Source: Xenopus tropicalis
Taxonomy: Eukaryota; Chordata; Amphibia; Anura; Pipidae
NCBI RefSeq assembly: GCF_000004195.4
Contig: NC_030677.2
Coordinates: 45,943,142 to 46,007,141 of the forward strand
DNA length: 64,000 nucleotides
Reading direction: 5' to 3'
How positions within the stretch are numbered: the first letter of the stretch is position 1; each line of letters starts with the position of its first letter. The notes under the pieces were generated by a model, which searched no databases, was not told the DNA's origin, and saw nothing but the letters and a program-made list of their open reading frames with translations. Positions 46,329 to 57,789 of this stretch are shown in pieces. A program made the position numbers and the translations under genes.

Positions 46329-47783
46329 TAGCGATGAATAAGTTGGAAACAATTCAAACAATTCTATTTTGCATGTATCAAAATGTTCACTTTTTTGTCA
46401 CTATCTATGCGATTTCTCACTTTTTACTCTACTCTCAAATTCTTACTCAAGTCTTTTCACCAGCTGTCCATCAAAACGTTTCTGCTGCTTAAGAGCTGCA
46501 TTGTTGTCCTGTGCTTAAGGATGAATTAATGCCATGCATTCCAATCATATATACACACATAAACATCAGGAGTTGAAGGATCTATTTTTATATCACAAGA
46601 CATTTGTGCAATCACAACGGGAAAGGGAAAAGAAGAAGCTATTGATTGATTTACAGCTAAAACAACACTTCTGTGAGTCAATTCAGAGCTGACAATCAGC
46701 AGTGCTGGTCTGGAAGTCTTAGGGGGGGTTAAATATGCATTTCCACATTTCTAGTATTTTTCAAAGCTGTCGGCTCTCATTGATTTTTTTCTTTTCTCGA
46801 GCAAATCACTGATTTTGACTAAGCCACACTGATTTCTACCAATGGCAAAAGACAAGTGGCCTCTTTATAATAGGACTGTCTAAAAATAAGGTTTCTTTTT
46901 TGAACATGCATTCACTCAATCATATATTCCATGAATATGATCCCTGGACTAAATGCTCAAGACATGAGGTGCGGATGGTTATATAGAATTTTACCTGTAT
47001 TAACACAGGAGCATATCCTGAATATTGTCCTGTTGGAATACAGTGCATCTGTAGCTGTAATCCACAAACAAAACCTCACATATACCAACAATAAACATTA
47101 ATGTTTTAATCTGAAAGCAGCATTGTGACTGTGTACTTGCTACAATACTACCATGTGAATTACAGCTGAGAAAATGGAGCATAATAATGATGTTGCTTTT
47201 GTGAACAAGACTAGTAATATTAAATAAACGTCAATACCAGCTGCAGAGACTGACATTTGCAACAGTGAAGGATGTCACAGCATCCAGACAGATCTATGAG
47301 CTATTTAAGATGACTGAAACCATTTTTGCAGCGAGAGTTCATACACTACATATTCTTATAACAAGTGCTAATTAGACTGCACTCAATTAAATGTTAAGCC
47401 ACAGCTGTTTCTGGCTATCAGAGCTATATATTGTCAGCACAAGCAAGGCACTGTGCCAAGCCTGACATGCACGGCTCACATGGACTCTTACAGTACATCC
47501 AACTGCTAAAGCCATGATTACAATCTTATGTTATATACTGACTGAAGACAAGTACATACACAGGAAGATAAGTGTTTATTGCAGTCTTGTTGAACATAAC
47601 TGTAAAAATTAACAAAATTTACAAATGATGTTTTTAAAATTGGCCCCTAATGTGTTTTCTCTATCTTCTGTTACCCTTTAGTCTTCCTTCCTAACTTTTC
47701 TGTTGCTAGTCATCCTTTTCTTCTAAAAATCCATTCCATCTGCGTGAAAGTTTCTATTTCACATTACAAACATCATTCTAATG
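46329..47783. other. Unique non-coding sequence
   Basis: No gene or repeat recognised. Confidence 0.5.
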
Positions 47784-48128
47784 TGAAATAAACCCAATAG
47801 TCTTGTAGATTGTAAGCTCTTCTGGGCAGGGCTCTCTTCACTTCTTGTATCGGTCATTGATTGCTTTATATGTTACTCTGTATGTCCAATGTATGTAACC
47901 CACTTATTGTACAATGCTGCGGAATATGTTGGCGCTTTATAAATAAATGTTTATAATAATAATAGGATTGTTTTGCCACCAAAATGTATTTATGCAGCTT
48001 AGTTAGTTTTTTTTTTGTTATTTTTTATTATTACAGAGGAAAATTAAATCAATTAAAATTATAGGTTTAAGGTGTGAGAGATGGCTTTTCTGTAATTTAC
48101 AGCTTTCTGGATAATGGACTTTGCCTGA
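47784..48128. mobile_element. Truncated CAGGTATGGGA-type MITE split by a LINE tail
   Basis: Left remnant AAATAAACCCAATAG (47786-47800) and the right remnant from GGATTGTTTTGCC (47966) through GAGATGGCTTTTCTGTAATT and CAGCTTTCTGGATAATGG are parts of one MITE. The left half beyond about 47784 is missing. Confidence 0.75.
47801..47960 (+). mobile_element. L2/CR1-like LINE (or SINE) 3' tail insertion
   Basis: Carries GATTGTAAGCTCTTCTGGGC and GCGGAATATGTTGGCGCTTT, and ends ATAAATAAATG followed by (ATA)n. It is bounded by AATAG on both sides (47796-47800 and 47961-47965), a short target duplication inside the MITE. The same GATTGTAAGCTC start and GGCGCTTTATAAATAAA end occur in the LINE at 62850-63350. 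Confidence 0.8.
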
Positions 48129-48739
48129 ATATATATTTCCTATTCACCCTCAAGTCTTCCATCTCCCATTCCAGTTCTTCTCAGTAGAACTTAAATTTTC
48201 AGGTTAAATCTTTTTTTAGTCCTTTCAAATCCATTCCCTTGCCTTCCTACATACCCCATTTATATTTAACATAAGGCCTGTGTAATACCTTTGCTAAATA
48301 TTGACAGTACTACATAGCCATACAGTCATTCACATCAAATAAAACAATGAATAGTATTGTAGCCATAGTGTGATACAGTGGCCCCCAAATAATCACTGAG
48401 CAGGCTAGCCCACAGCTTTGTTCTTCTCTGGTGCATTTATAATCCACCACTCACTTCCTTCTCCCCCTTCCCATTGTCTTGTATTCTTCCAGCTTAGTAA
48501 ACACTGAACTCAATGTTCTCCAGCTTTCACACTTCCTTGAATCCTATTTGCTTCCTGCAGTAAAACCGTGATAAATATGTAGAGCAGCCATTACAAGAGG
48601 ACATCTAGCACAGCCTAAGACAAGTAGCTTGCATATCGAGCCCACAGGGACATGCCCCTAAATCGAGAATCCTCAGTATGAATTAGGATACTTGTGTAGT
48701 ATACAAGACCTTCCAATGCAAAAGAAATTGCGAACATAT
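48129..48739. other. Unique non-coding sequence
   Basis: No gene or repeat recognised. Confidence 0.5.
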
Positions 48740-49450
48740 TTTTGGCACACAATGTTATTCATGCTACATAATTATCTTTCAGGTGAACAAGTGCATGACC
48801 ATTATGGTAATTGAGGAGAGTAAAAAGGGCGCTCCTATGCGTTCTTAACAAATCATGTCTCTGGACCGACCTTTTCAGCACCAGAGAGCCAAGGAGAACA
48901 TTGCCAATTTCTCTCCCAAATAAAATATGAAATTTTAATCGAATACAATGCATAATGCATCTGGTTCTTATTTTGTGTTCCCACAGCCTACTGAACCAAG
49001 ATCAGCAAAGCCATGTTTATTATCATCCACCCTGGCTGCAACACAAACACCTGACTCTCTTTGTGCATTGCCTACACTATAGCAAGACTATAATAGGTCT
49101 CTTCTGCTTGTATGATTCTTTATCAGATGATAAGTGGAAAATCCTTGCCTAGGGCAATGAAAAGTGGGAAAATGTCAGCCTTCTTTGAGTCAAGCGTATA
49201 ACTTTGCCGACCCTCTATAAATCACGAAAAATTTTAATAATAGCAAAGCTAACTGTGAAACTACTTTTAAAAATGTTACAGTTGACAAGATGTCTTTGTT
49301 TTATTAAGGTTAATAGCATTAAAGCTGGCATATTTTTACCAGATGTGACTAGGAGGTCGCTTCAAAAATGTTAATTATCTGCTAATGTGCTTTTTCTTTA
49401 AGAATAGAAGCTACGTAGCGACATCTATTTTCTATTAAGGCTGCATTGAA
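48740..49450. promoter_or_regulatory. Strong candidate conserved non-coding element
   Basis: Long unique block with many TAAT- and ATTA-type words (GCTACATAATTATC, GGTAATTGAGGAG, AATTTTAATCGAATAC, GTTAATTATCTGCTAATG), the palindrome ATGCATAATGCAT (48947-48959), CTACGTAGCG (49409-49418) and CpGs kept in AT-rich DNA. Short frames on both strands look like chance. Enhancer role is inferred. Confidence 0.42.
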
Positions 49451-49619
49451 AACTGAAGTATGTAGCTCTACACTAACACAATGCTAACAGCACAAACAAT
49501 TCATTCCTGGGCCAGCAACCTCTAGAATAAATATTCAATATGAATTACACTCAGATACACTTAGCCAATATGACTGTATATTTTGCATCTATTTATATAA
49601 AAAATATTTATGTCTGGCA

Positions 49620-49960
49620 ATTTGTGTTGAGTGATTCAGTGCAAGTGGATCGAAATTGAAAGAGTTTTTTCCGATGTTGAATTTTGTGAAATTGCAGAAA
49701 AATGTGACATGCAATTTGAATGTGTTCGTTCGGGGGGAAATTACATATCGATTCACAATTATGTTCTATGAATTGATTTGTAATTTGGTGCCACAAGCTG
49801 ATGTGTAATACTGCAAAATTGTGATTGGTTTCAGGACATGCCACCACAAATCAATTTGAGGAAACTGATCAAAATTTAATTGGTAGGTCAATTTGTGACT
49901 TGCCTGAATTGCTAATTTGATTTGCAAACGATCTATGTCATCAACTACCAGTAGATTTGA
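49620..49960. repeat. Possible old repeat rich in AATTTG/CAAATT
   Basis: AATTTG, CAATTT and AATTGA words recur about every 20-30 bp on both strands (for example 49618, 49710, 49783, 49842, 49874 and 49890). This suggests a decayed foldback element like the AATTT-rich Xenopus MITEs. No ends can be placed. Confidence 0.3.
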
Positions 49961-50018
49961 TCAATTCTAAAGTATTATGAAGCAGATATGAAAAACAATA
50001 ACTGAATGGGTAATGGTG

Positions 50019-50688
50019 TACAGGTATGGGATCAGTTATCCGCAAACCTATTATCCAGAAAGCTCCAAATCACCAGCAGGCCATTTCCAATACAGTCTAT
50101 TTTATCAAATAATTTAAATTAAAAAAAAAATGATTTCCTCTCTTTCCATAATAATAAAACAGTGCCTTGTACTTGATCCCAACTAAGATATAATTAATCC
50201 ATGTTTACATGGTTTTTTTAGTAGACTTAGGGGGTTATTTTTCAAAGTGTTTTGTGCTAAAAAATCATGAAATGGTTTAAAAAACATGAATTTTTGATAT
50301 TTATTAAGAAAAAAAAAACAAAAAAACGCAAATGTAAAACCTTAGCATCAGAAAGCATGTGAGGTTTATGTAGAAATCAATGGGAGCTGTCCTGGGCAAA
50401 ATTTAAGCTATTTAGTCAATTTGAGTTTCTTGAGTTTTTGAATTTTTCTTGAGCTCGTGGACCCATTAAAAATGGTGACAAAAAAACAATTCAAGTTTTT
50501 GTCATGGTTTTGTTCAATCACTTTTTTAAAACGGATTTATTAATAAATAAGGTGACATTCAATTTTTTTTTTAAAAAAAATTCAAGGTTATTTGAAGTAG
50601 AAAAAATACAAAAATTTCCCAAGCCTACATTTTCATACATAACCCCCTTAATGTATAGATATCCAAATCTCCAGGTCCTATACCTGTA
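50019..50688. mobile_element. CAGGTATGGGA-type MITE interrupted by another MITE
   Basis: Begins TACAGGTATGGGATCAGTTA and ends CCAGGTCCTATACCTGTA, with TA at each edge. Family landmarks (TATTATCCAGAAAGCTCC, TTGATCCCAACTAAGATATA, TTTTTTAGTAGACTTA) are in order. It breaks at TTAGTAGACTTA, where the element 50230-50647 was inserted. Confidence 0.9.
50230..50647. mobile_element. MITE with GGGGGTTAT ends and TTA duplication, nested
   Basis: GGGGGTTATTTTTCAAAGTG on the left and CATACATAACCCCC on the right are inverted ends. TTA at 50227-50229 and 50648-50650 is the 3-bp duplication. The interior is A/T-rich with ATCAATGGGAGCTGTCC, a word common to a Xenopus Harbinger-type family. 418 bp and non-coding. 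Confidence 0.85.
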
Positions 50689-51039
50689 AAGGCTCAAACC
50701 AAACATAGAGATTCATAGCTGCAACTTCAAGCTGGATACAAACATTTGTATTAAAACTATTTGTAACCAGCTACAAGTAGCAGCTACAAATCTTTGCCTA
50801 AAACAGATAAAAGCACGTGTAACAATATGACACTCGGCTCCAAGGAAAATATTTCACGCAAATTTGTTTGCAATTAAATCACTTAAATCAAAATCTAAAA
50901 ATGGAGAATGCAGATATTCTGGGAATGTAGAAATCCAAGCGCAATGTGTAACAGCAGGAAGACTTGTGGTGGTGCCTTATATTTGTGTGCTTTATGTATT
51001 TCCAACCTGCTGCCAGCTGTCTAGGGACACTGGGATTTG
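50689..51039. other. Non-coding, partly repeat-like
   Basis: CAGCTACAAGTAGCAGCTAC at 50768-50787 and CCTAAAACAGATAAAAGCAC recall the GGGTGAAG-ended MITE family, but the ends are missing. Confidence 0.4.
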
Positions 51040-51300
51040 AAGAACAAAAACAGTTAGAGATCTCTTGTTTATCAAATTAGTTCTGGGACCATATTTGCAC
51101 ATTCCTTGTCTGGGAATTATATTTCTGTTATTTAAAGATGTGAAATAAACAATAAATATTACAGAACAGGATGGGAATTAAAGAATGCAATTTTCCACAT
51201 TGTTGCTTGAAATTCCTCAATATCCAAGTCACGGAGAATAAATAATGACGGGCCGGTTTATTTAATAATTACTTTGACGAATTCGCCTTTTTTTAAAATA
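51040..51300. promoter_or_regulatory. Candidate conserved non-coding element
   Basis: Unique stretch with GTGAAATAAACAATAAATAT, GTCACGGAGAATAAATAATG, ACGGGCCGG, ATTTAATAATTACTTTGACG and AATTCGCC. No coding frame or repeat match. Texture only. Confidence 0.35.
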
Positions 51301-51958
51301 ATAAAAATGTGAATTTGTCCCCATATACATTTTGCAAGTGTTGCTTTGTAAAACTGAAGGGTTTATGTTATTGTGGTATTTGTACCTACAGAAATTGGCT
51401 GAACCATTGTACAGATATTTGTTGCGAGAGTTTGTGGCAGCCAAGTCAGTACTAACACCAAGCCCTTCAGTGCGGCACAGCCTGACGTATGCACTGCTTT
51501 GTGCCATAAACAGCTCTACCAGAAGTCACCATAACATGTTCAGCAAAGCTGCTAAAGCCAAGGCACGCTCCCCAACACAGCACTTATTCACAGTAATGAC
51601 AATACATAATGAAATAACAGCGCTCAACAAGAAGCTACAAGCCCCCAATTCACAGGCTTCAATCACCCAGTAACCACCATGAAACACAGCATGACACACC
51701 TAACAATTACACTCGGTACAAAACTTACCACATCACAAACTATATAAATCCTTGCCTCAAAGGAATGGCCCTTTTTTCAACACCCTGATACCACAAAGCC
51801 ACATGGAAGCACTGCTTTCACTTCCTTTAGTCACAGGGAACTATTTCAGTGGTTTGGTTGTGTAGCATCCTCCTAACCCGAATGCGGCAATATATAATTA
51901 ATAAAAACTATGTATAAATTGTATTTATAACATTTTGATACATTTTCTACAGCTGCCC
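51301..51958. other. Unique non-coding sequence
   Basis: A 113-codon plus-strand frame (51332-51673) shows no recognisable domain. No repeat recognised. Confidence 0.45.
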
Positions 51959-52044
51959 TTTAGGGTGAAGACACACAGAGCTACTAGTAGCAGCTACTTA
52001 TTCATGGATACTAAACACCAGGAAATACCCTGCCATAGACAATA
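51959..52044 (+). mobile_element. Half of a GGGTGAAG-ended MITE
   Basis: TTTAGGGTGAAGACACACAG, then AGCTACTAGTAGCAGCTAC, then ACTAAACACCAGGAAATACC follow the left half of the element at 2972-3164. The right half is absent. Confidence 0.75.
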
Positions 52045-53148
52045 TACATTTATGAAGAGTGAATATCTGTTGGTTGTACCATTTTCAGCAGACACCCCTA
52101 TATGGCTATTCCATTTACTAAATTCAGGGGGCCAATTATTTGTAGACTCTTCCAACACAGGTAAGAATAATGCGCATATTGTGCAACTACACTTTCTGTC
52201 CTCTCCAGCTAGTTGGGTTCACATGATGTATGGTAATAAAAGCTCAGCTTTATTTCAAACTCTGAAAATATTTATACTTATCTTTCCCTCTCTTTTTTTA
52301 CAGCAGTGCATGTAACATTTATAAGACTTTATCATGCTGGATGAATTCCCTGGGTGTTTATCCCTACAGGAAAAGCTGCCAAGTGTGACACAGGCATAAG
52401 CAAATGTTATGTCTTTCTCTCTAAATTATCAACTTATCCAGGTAGCATGAAAACATTTTCTGCCTAGTACTTTCCACCATCTAATACGCTATTATTTTCA
52501 GTTGTATTGCATTCAGGCTAAATATCCATATTATTAATTGTGTAAAAAGTGGTATGCAACATGATTTATACAGTGAAGTTCCACTGATCCACTATACAAT
52601 GTTGGGCATGAAACATCTATACAAAAGGTTGTATGGGACACTGTACTTCCAGATGTTCCTTATAATCACTCACACACACACCGACAAATAAAGGATCCCA
52701 GCAGATGATTAGAAACACAATGGGAGGTTCTTTATCAACCCAAACCACATTACTGTGATGCTCCCACTGATGACCCTGCATTCCTTTGACAAGTAAGGCC
52801 AGGATGGCAAATGTAAAGGTTTTATCTCCACTGGCAATGCTAGGGCCCCCAACATTTCTACTTAACCCCAAACCCCAGTGGTAGGGGGGTAAGTAGGGGC
52901 ACAGACACATATCTTGCCTCTTTAAATCTGTTTGTTAAGGTGTCATAAGACCCTTAGAGCATTTGTTTAATTGGGGTGTTAAATCATGAAATTTTTTTTT
53001 GTTTGTTTAATTTTATCAGTTCTTTACATTAAATATTCTGGCGATTTCCAGCACTATTAAGTCCTCAACTGTATAACCACAAGTTCTGACTCAAATTAGT
53101 ATAACCAAAAAAACAACCTAATATTATGACTTATTTTATTGGTATTAG
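52045..53148. other. Unique non-coding sequence
   Basis: No gene or repeat recognised; a T-run lies near 52991. Confidence 0.5.
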
Positions 53149-53302
53149 TACAGGCGTGGGATCTGTTATCCAGAAAACTGTTATCCAGAATCCTAACTAA
53201 TAAATAATGGAGGCTAAACAGTCCTATTGAGTTTAATTTTTATGTGATTTTTTTTAGTAGACAAAAAGTATAGAATCCCAAAAACCCCAGGTCCAATACC
53301 TA
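53149..53302. mobile_element. CAGGTATGGGA-type MITE with internal deletion
   Basis: Begins TACAGGCGTGGGATCTGTTA and ends CAGGTCCAATACCTA, with TA edges. TTATCCAGAAAACTG, CCTATTGAGTTTAATTT and TTTTTTTTAGTAGAC are kept, but about half the usual 310-330 bp is missing from the middle. Confidence 0.8.
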
Positions 53303-53738
53303 TATTGCATTTTCAAAAGGCACACACTTCTGTGACACAATTTAATGTGTGCACTGTATGCATCCCATCACTATATGAGAAAATGGCACATATACAATAG
53401 AGCTTGCAAAACCCCAGGCAGAATCACTATGCGCTATCCCTTTCTAACGGATGAAGAACGCATCACAATTTACAGTTTCTGTTCCTATTATATATCACAG
53501 TAGCAATTTGAAGTCATGGAGAGCACTCGCCCAAAATTGCATAGCATAATTAGGTTGCCCAGGGTACCGTGAGATAAAAGGATTTGGCCAGGGGGCCTTA
53601 TTTAATATGCTGTGAAGCCACATTTCAGTGATGGTAGGAACATCAGTTCCATTCATACGAATGGGATTAAGATGTTCTGAAGCAACATCAGAACATCAGA
53701 AAGCAAGCTGAAAGACAGAATAAAAATTAATTGGCATG
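53303..53738. other. Unique non-coding sequence
   Basis: No gene or repeat recognised. Confidence 0.5.
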
Positions 53739-53864
53739 TTAAAGGGCAAGTAACATCAAAAAAAGTCAAAGGTCTTTATAAACAATTTGAATATAATGCA
53801 CTCGGTCTACACTTCAAAGAATGTGTCATTGTTTCAGATTCTGTAAGAGCTTTTATTGAAATAC

Positions 53865-53867
<3 letters not shown>
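53739..53867 (+). repeat. T2-type MITE, left part
   Basis: Starts TTAAAGGGCAAGTAACATCA, a typical T2-type end, and runs into the (AT)n microsatellite. No opposite end recognised. Confidence 0.5.

Positions 53868-53927
<60 letters not shown>
53868..53927. repeat. (TA)n microsatellite, 60 bp
   Basis: Uninterrupted alternating TA. Confidence 0.95.
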
Positions 53928-53928
<1 letters not shown>

Positions 53929-54906
53929 TGTGCCTGTGGAAACTGCCATATACAGCTCACTGACACTCTAGAACTCAGCAATTACTGATTTGAAATCCAG
54001 GTGGTTTAGTACATGAAGAGCCAGTAACATGTAATTGTCCTGATAAGATTAAAAATTATACCTCTGTTCTAAATAAAATATGTCTTTATAGTGGGAGTCC
54101 TGTTTTCTGTTGTAATGGACACAAGGAGCCCTGAATGACATTCGACCCCGTTCTAATCACCAGGCTTCTAAAAGAATGTGGGCAGCCCACAACCTCGGCA
54201 GCTCCCTGTTTGAGAGAATTGCCATGGCTGCTGTTAAGATAAGCTGAGAAAGTCAATATTTTGACCATCTGATATACAGCTGCTGTGAAAGCTAAACTGT
54301 ATGTTCCTATCATTGAACAAGAAGCCCACAGCTGAAAGAACACCATTAAAGTATAATAGAGAATCTAATAACAATTGTCTTGACACTGAGGAAGACAGGC
54401 ACTGACTCTGGTGGAAGAATAAGAAGAGTGGAATTCAAGCTATATTAGATGTTCAATCTTACATGTTCCCATGCAAATTATATTTAGCCAGAAACTGAAG
54501 AAGAGGTTAAGAATTTTTTGTTCGCCCGGGGATTTTAAGAGGAGGCTTCAGGGAGAGGGGGTAAGCTATCTATAAATATTTTTTAATGGAAAATAGTAAA
54601 GCCAACTCCATATATTTAAACTTGTGATGTCTAATGGAAACATTTATTTGACCTGTGCACCCTGCAAGCCAAAATGCAGCCCTACGTTTAAATATGTGCA
54701 ATAATTTACTACATGTGTACGTAAAGGATTAGAGGAGAGTGATCAAAGTTCAACAACGGATTAACAATAAAGTAGAACATTTGTCCAGGTAAATTGATAA
54801 TGAAGGTCTCTCAAACTATTTTACCATTGGTTGACCTTTAGATGGGAATATTTTTTATAGGGAATTTTGTACAGACATTCCTTTTTTAATATTGTGGAGG
54901 AATACT
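53928..54906. other. Unique non-coding sequence
   Basis: No gene or repeat recognised. The 86-codon minus-strand frame at 54086-54346 has no recognisable feature. Confidence 0.5.
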
Positions 54907-54960
54907 TATATATATATATATATATACACACACACGCATATATATATTTATATATATTTA
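54907..54960. repeat. (TA)n(CA)n and TATATTTA simple repeat
   Basis: TA units, then CACACACACACG, then TATATATTTA units. Confidence 0.9.
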
Positions 54961-55219
54961 GATACAGGGAAATAGCATACAGTGGCTTCAGAAAAAATGA
55001 AAGAATATTTGAAATAAATATTTGAATGAAAACACTAGAGTTGCAGAAAGAGGCAGAAGACACATTTTTGCCAATTACATTTTATAAATTTGAACATTGT
55101 TTAAAAGCAGGGGCAGGAATTCATAAAAAACAACCCTGATCTTTTTAGTCTCATACATCACCCTGAAAACGTAAAATTTGAAAAACAAATAACAATATGA
55201 AATATCTATATAGTGGTTC

Positions 55220-55466
55220 TACACATGACCTCCTTCTCTCCTCCTCACTCATCACCTCCTCTCACTCTCGCATCCAGGACTTCTCACACGCTGCACCCAT
55301 CCTCTGGAACACTCTTCCCCATCCCATTAGGCACTGCCAGACCCTCCAAGCCTTTAAAAGGTGTCTTAAAACTCACCTTTTCATTCATGCCCATAACCTA
55401 AACCCCCCAAACATTCAATAACCACTGGTTTCCTCCTCTCTTGATGGCGCTATATAAATAATAATA
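55220..55466 (+). pseudogene. 5'-truncated L2/CR1-like LINE with 10-bp target duplication
   Basis: The open frame ending at 55421 encodes the tail of a non-LTR reverse-transcriptase protein: FSHAAPILWNTLPHPIR followed by LQAFKRCLKTHLF, the motif (AAPxLWNxLP...FKxxLKTHLF) seen at the C-terminus of L2-type ORF2. A short 3' region ends GGCGCTATATAAATAATAAT. ATAGTGGTTC occurs at 55210-55219 and again at 55467-55476, a perfect target duplication that fixes both boundaries. Only about 247 bp were inserted, so it was inactive on arrival. Confidence 0.85.
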
Positions 55467-55476
55467 ATAGTGGTTC

Positions 55477-56222
55477 CAAAAAACGTGGGACTAGCTTACA
55501 GTCCAAAATATTCCTGAAACTATGGCTAAATGCCCAATATATCTATGTTTTCCTATATACAGTATTATCCCCCGGCTGTTTTAGATGGACACTTTACCCA
55601 CAATTTTTAAAAATCTACCTAGCTCTGTTAGACCTTAAAATCAGCCTCAATTGAGGCGGAGGCTCAGCCTCCATAATAAAAATAAAACAACTAGTGCCTG
55701 TGAAAAGCACAAAGAGGGAACATATAATAGCAATAACAAGAAAATGAAGCAAATGGTAGCATTTATTCAAATATTTATTTGTACAAAGTTTGGAGACAAC
55801 AGTTCTGAAACTTGATGGAGTTACATGTCAGACGAACATCAGTGGGCAGCCCTGTATATATATCAGTAGTTTATAGATCCCGATTAAACACACAATGCAA
55901 CTGATTACACAATGGACATTTCTTCTGATATGCGTAAGCCCTTTACTGAGAGGTTAGGAATCTGAATGCATAGTCTTGCTATAGTCTAACTGAATGCTAA
56001 ACAAAGATGAGGAGAGGTCAAGTTACATTATTATGAATTATGAGTGAGCGAAAGGGAAACAATGCTGTTGAACTTTAATTGTTCCTCTCAGAATTCATGG
56101 AACACAAAAGAATTAGTATTTAAATCCACATCTTGTTATTTTATCCACATATATTTATTGTCCAGTCATTTCTTTATGCAGATAAAGGGGCATAATTATG
56201 AAAATGAAAAGGAGCAACTACC
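55477..56222. other. Unique non-coding sequence
   Basis: No gene. GGCGGAGGCTCAGCCTCC near 55656-55673 is a short palindromic word. Confidence 0.5.
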
Positions 56223-56310
56223 TTAAAGGGCACCAATGATCAAAAAATGGTTTCCCCCACTGGAGGTATGGGCTGACCAGTCATGTTTGGCCATCTTAGG
56301 TCATTGTATT
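56223..56310 (+). repeat. T2-type MITE end
   Basis: Starts at the TTAAAGGGCACCAATGATC word, with the T2-type TTAAAGG terminus. The other end is not found. Confidence 0.45.
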
Positions 56311-56478
56311 TGTCTCCTTTAGAGATTGTGTCCCCTGTAGCAGCTGCCCACTGGTGGTGGCTGTAATTTGATTTTTAAGACATTGTCATGTTTTGGTGGC
56401 TGTTGCCTAAGTTGCAAACTAGAACCTATCAATTATGGCTGTAATCCGGGTGCACAAGGGAACTTGAAACAAGGCTAA

Positions 56479-56874
56479 GGGGCTGATTTACTAACCCACG
56501 AATCCGACCCGAATTGGAAAAGTTCCGACTTGAAAACGAACATTTTGCGACTTTTTCGTATGTTTTGCGATTTTTTCGGATTCTTTACGAATTTTTCGTT
56601 ACCAATACGATTTTTCGTATGTTTTGCGCATTTTTCGTAGCGTTAAAACTTAACGCTACGAAAAATGCGCAACTTTTCGCGTAAGTTTTGACGCTACGAA
56701 AAATGCGCAACTTTTTATGCAACTTTCGTAATGGATACGAAAAACTTGCGTATTGGTAACGAAAAATTCGTAAAGAATCCGAAAAAATACGAAAAAATCG
56801 CAAAATACCGATCATTACGAAAAAAACGCAATCGGACTCATTTCGACCCGTTCGTGGGTAAGTAAATCAGCCCC
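56479..56874. mobile_element. Well-preserved palindromic MITE with TAA duplication
   Basis: GGGGCTGATTTAC opens and GTAAATCAGCCCC closes a 396-bp element. The first 24 bp of the two ends pair with one mismatch. TAA at 56476-56478 and 56875-56877 is the target duplication (PIF/Harbinger type). The body is built from TTTTTCGTA, GCGCA and CGAAAAA words. A perfect 21-bp-arm hairpin with a 3-base spacer lies at 56626-56670 (core CGTAGCGTTAA/TTAACGCTACG). CpGs are unusually well kept, suggesting a young copy. Confidence 0.9.
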
Positions 56875-56877
56875 TAA

Positions 56878-57182
56878 GTGTACCTGACAGCTACTTTTGG
56901 ATCCAGTTTTCAATTTTAAGTGGGTTAGAATTTATTATAACTTTATTCAAAAGGCAAGATGAGAACCTTGCCTAAGGCAGTACTCCTGCAGGACCAGCAA
57001 ATTGCTGCCCACAATAAAAGGTGTTGTAATGTGTGCTACAAAGTCAAGTGTGCTCCATTCATACATTTTGGCTTTCTTCATTTGCTTTGAATTCAGGGTT
57101 TTATCCAGCATCTTAAGGTGCCACAGGAGGATACTTTAGCTAAAAATACCTTGGGTTGTGCCCTTAGGAACTAAGCACTACT
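56878..57182. other. Unique non-coding sequence
   Basis: Nothing recognised. Confidence 0.5.
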
Positions 57183-57379
57183 CCCTCATCTACTCACATG
57201 GAGCTACTAGTAGCAGCTACCTGTCACGGCTACTAAATTAGACAATGCTGATCATTTACTGATAATTGTGTCTACATGTGTTTTAGCAATTCTCAGTATT
57301 GTCTATGGCAGGGTATTTTCTGGCGTTTAGTATCTATGACAAGTAGCTGCTACTAAGTAGCTGTGTGTGTCTTTGTCCT
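57183..57379. mobile_element. GGGTGAAG-family MITE, both halves
   Basis: GGAGCTACTAGTAGCAGCTA on the left pairs with AAGTAGCTGCTACTAAGTAG on the right; CGGCTACTAAA on the left and TTTAGTATC on the right extend the pairing. Outer ends have diverged (CTTTGTCCTAA instead of CTTCACCCTTA). Middle wording CAATGCTGATCATTTACTG matches the copy at 2972-3164 in reverse. Confidence 0.75.
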
Positions 57380-57789
57380 AAAGAATGTCACATTCTAGCC
57401 TTCCGTGTCATGCAGAGGTGCAGACCAGATGGGTAGGCTCATCTATTAATGGGACAGTCCTTAGTGGAACCTCTGCCTTTGCGCTCTGTTTAAGAAAGCA
57501 AATGGTTAATTCTTCCAAAAAAAATGGTTCTGCATTAAAAATGTGGCCCCCGGGACTCGGCAGTCCATGGTCCTCTGCCTTTATTCAGCACATAAAGTAA
57601 ATGGATTTTCCCTATTTGGATAGATACAATGGCAGTTGCACATTCATTTCTTTCCACATGCCTCATGCAATAGCATTATGGGATTATTAAAATGGTAAAG
57701 TAGAAAGAGCACATAAATAAAAGGTTGCACATGTCAACCTGAATATGCAAACTATACAGAAAAATGATTGGTTAAAAAAAGCAGATCAT
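57380..57789. other. Unique non-coding sequence
   Basis: A 71-codon frame (57385-57600) has no recognisable feature. No repeat. Confidence 0.45.
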
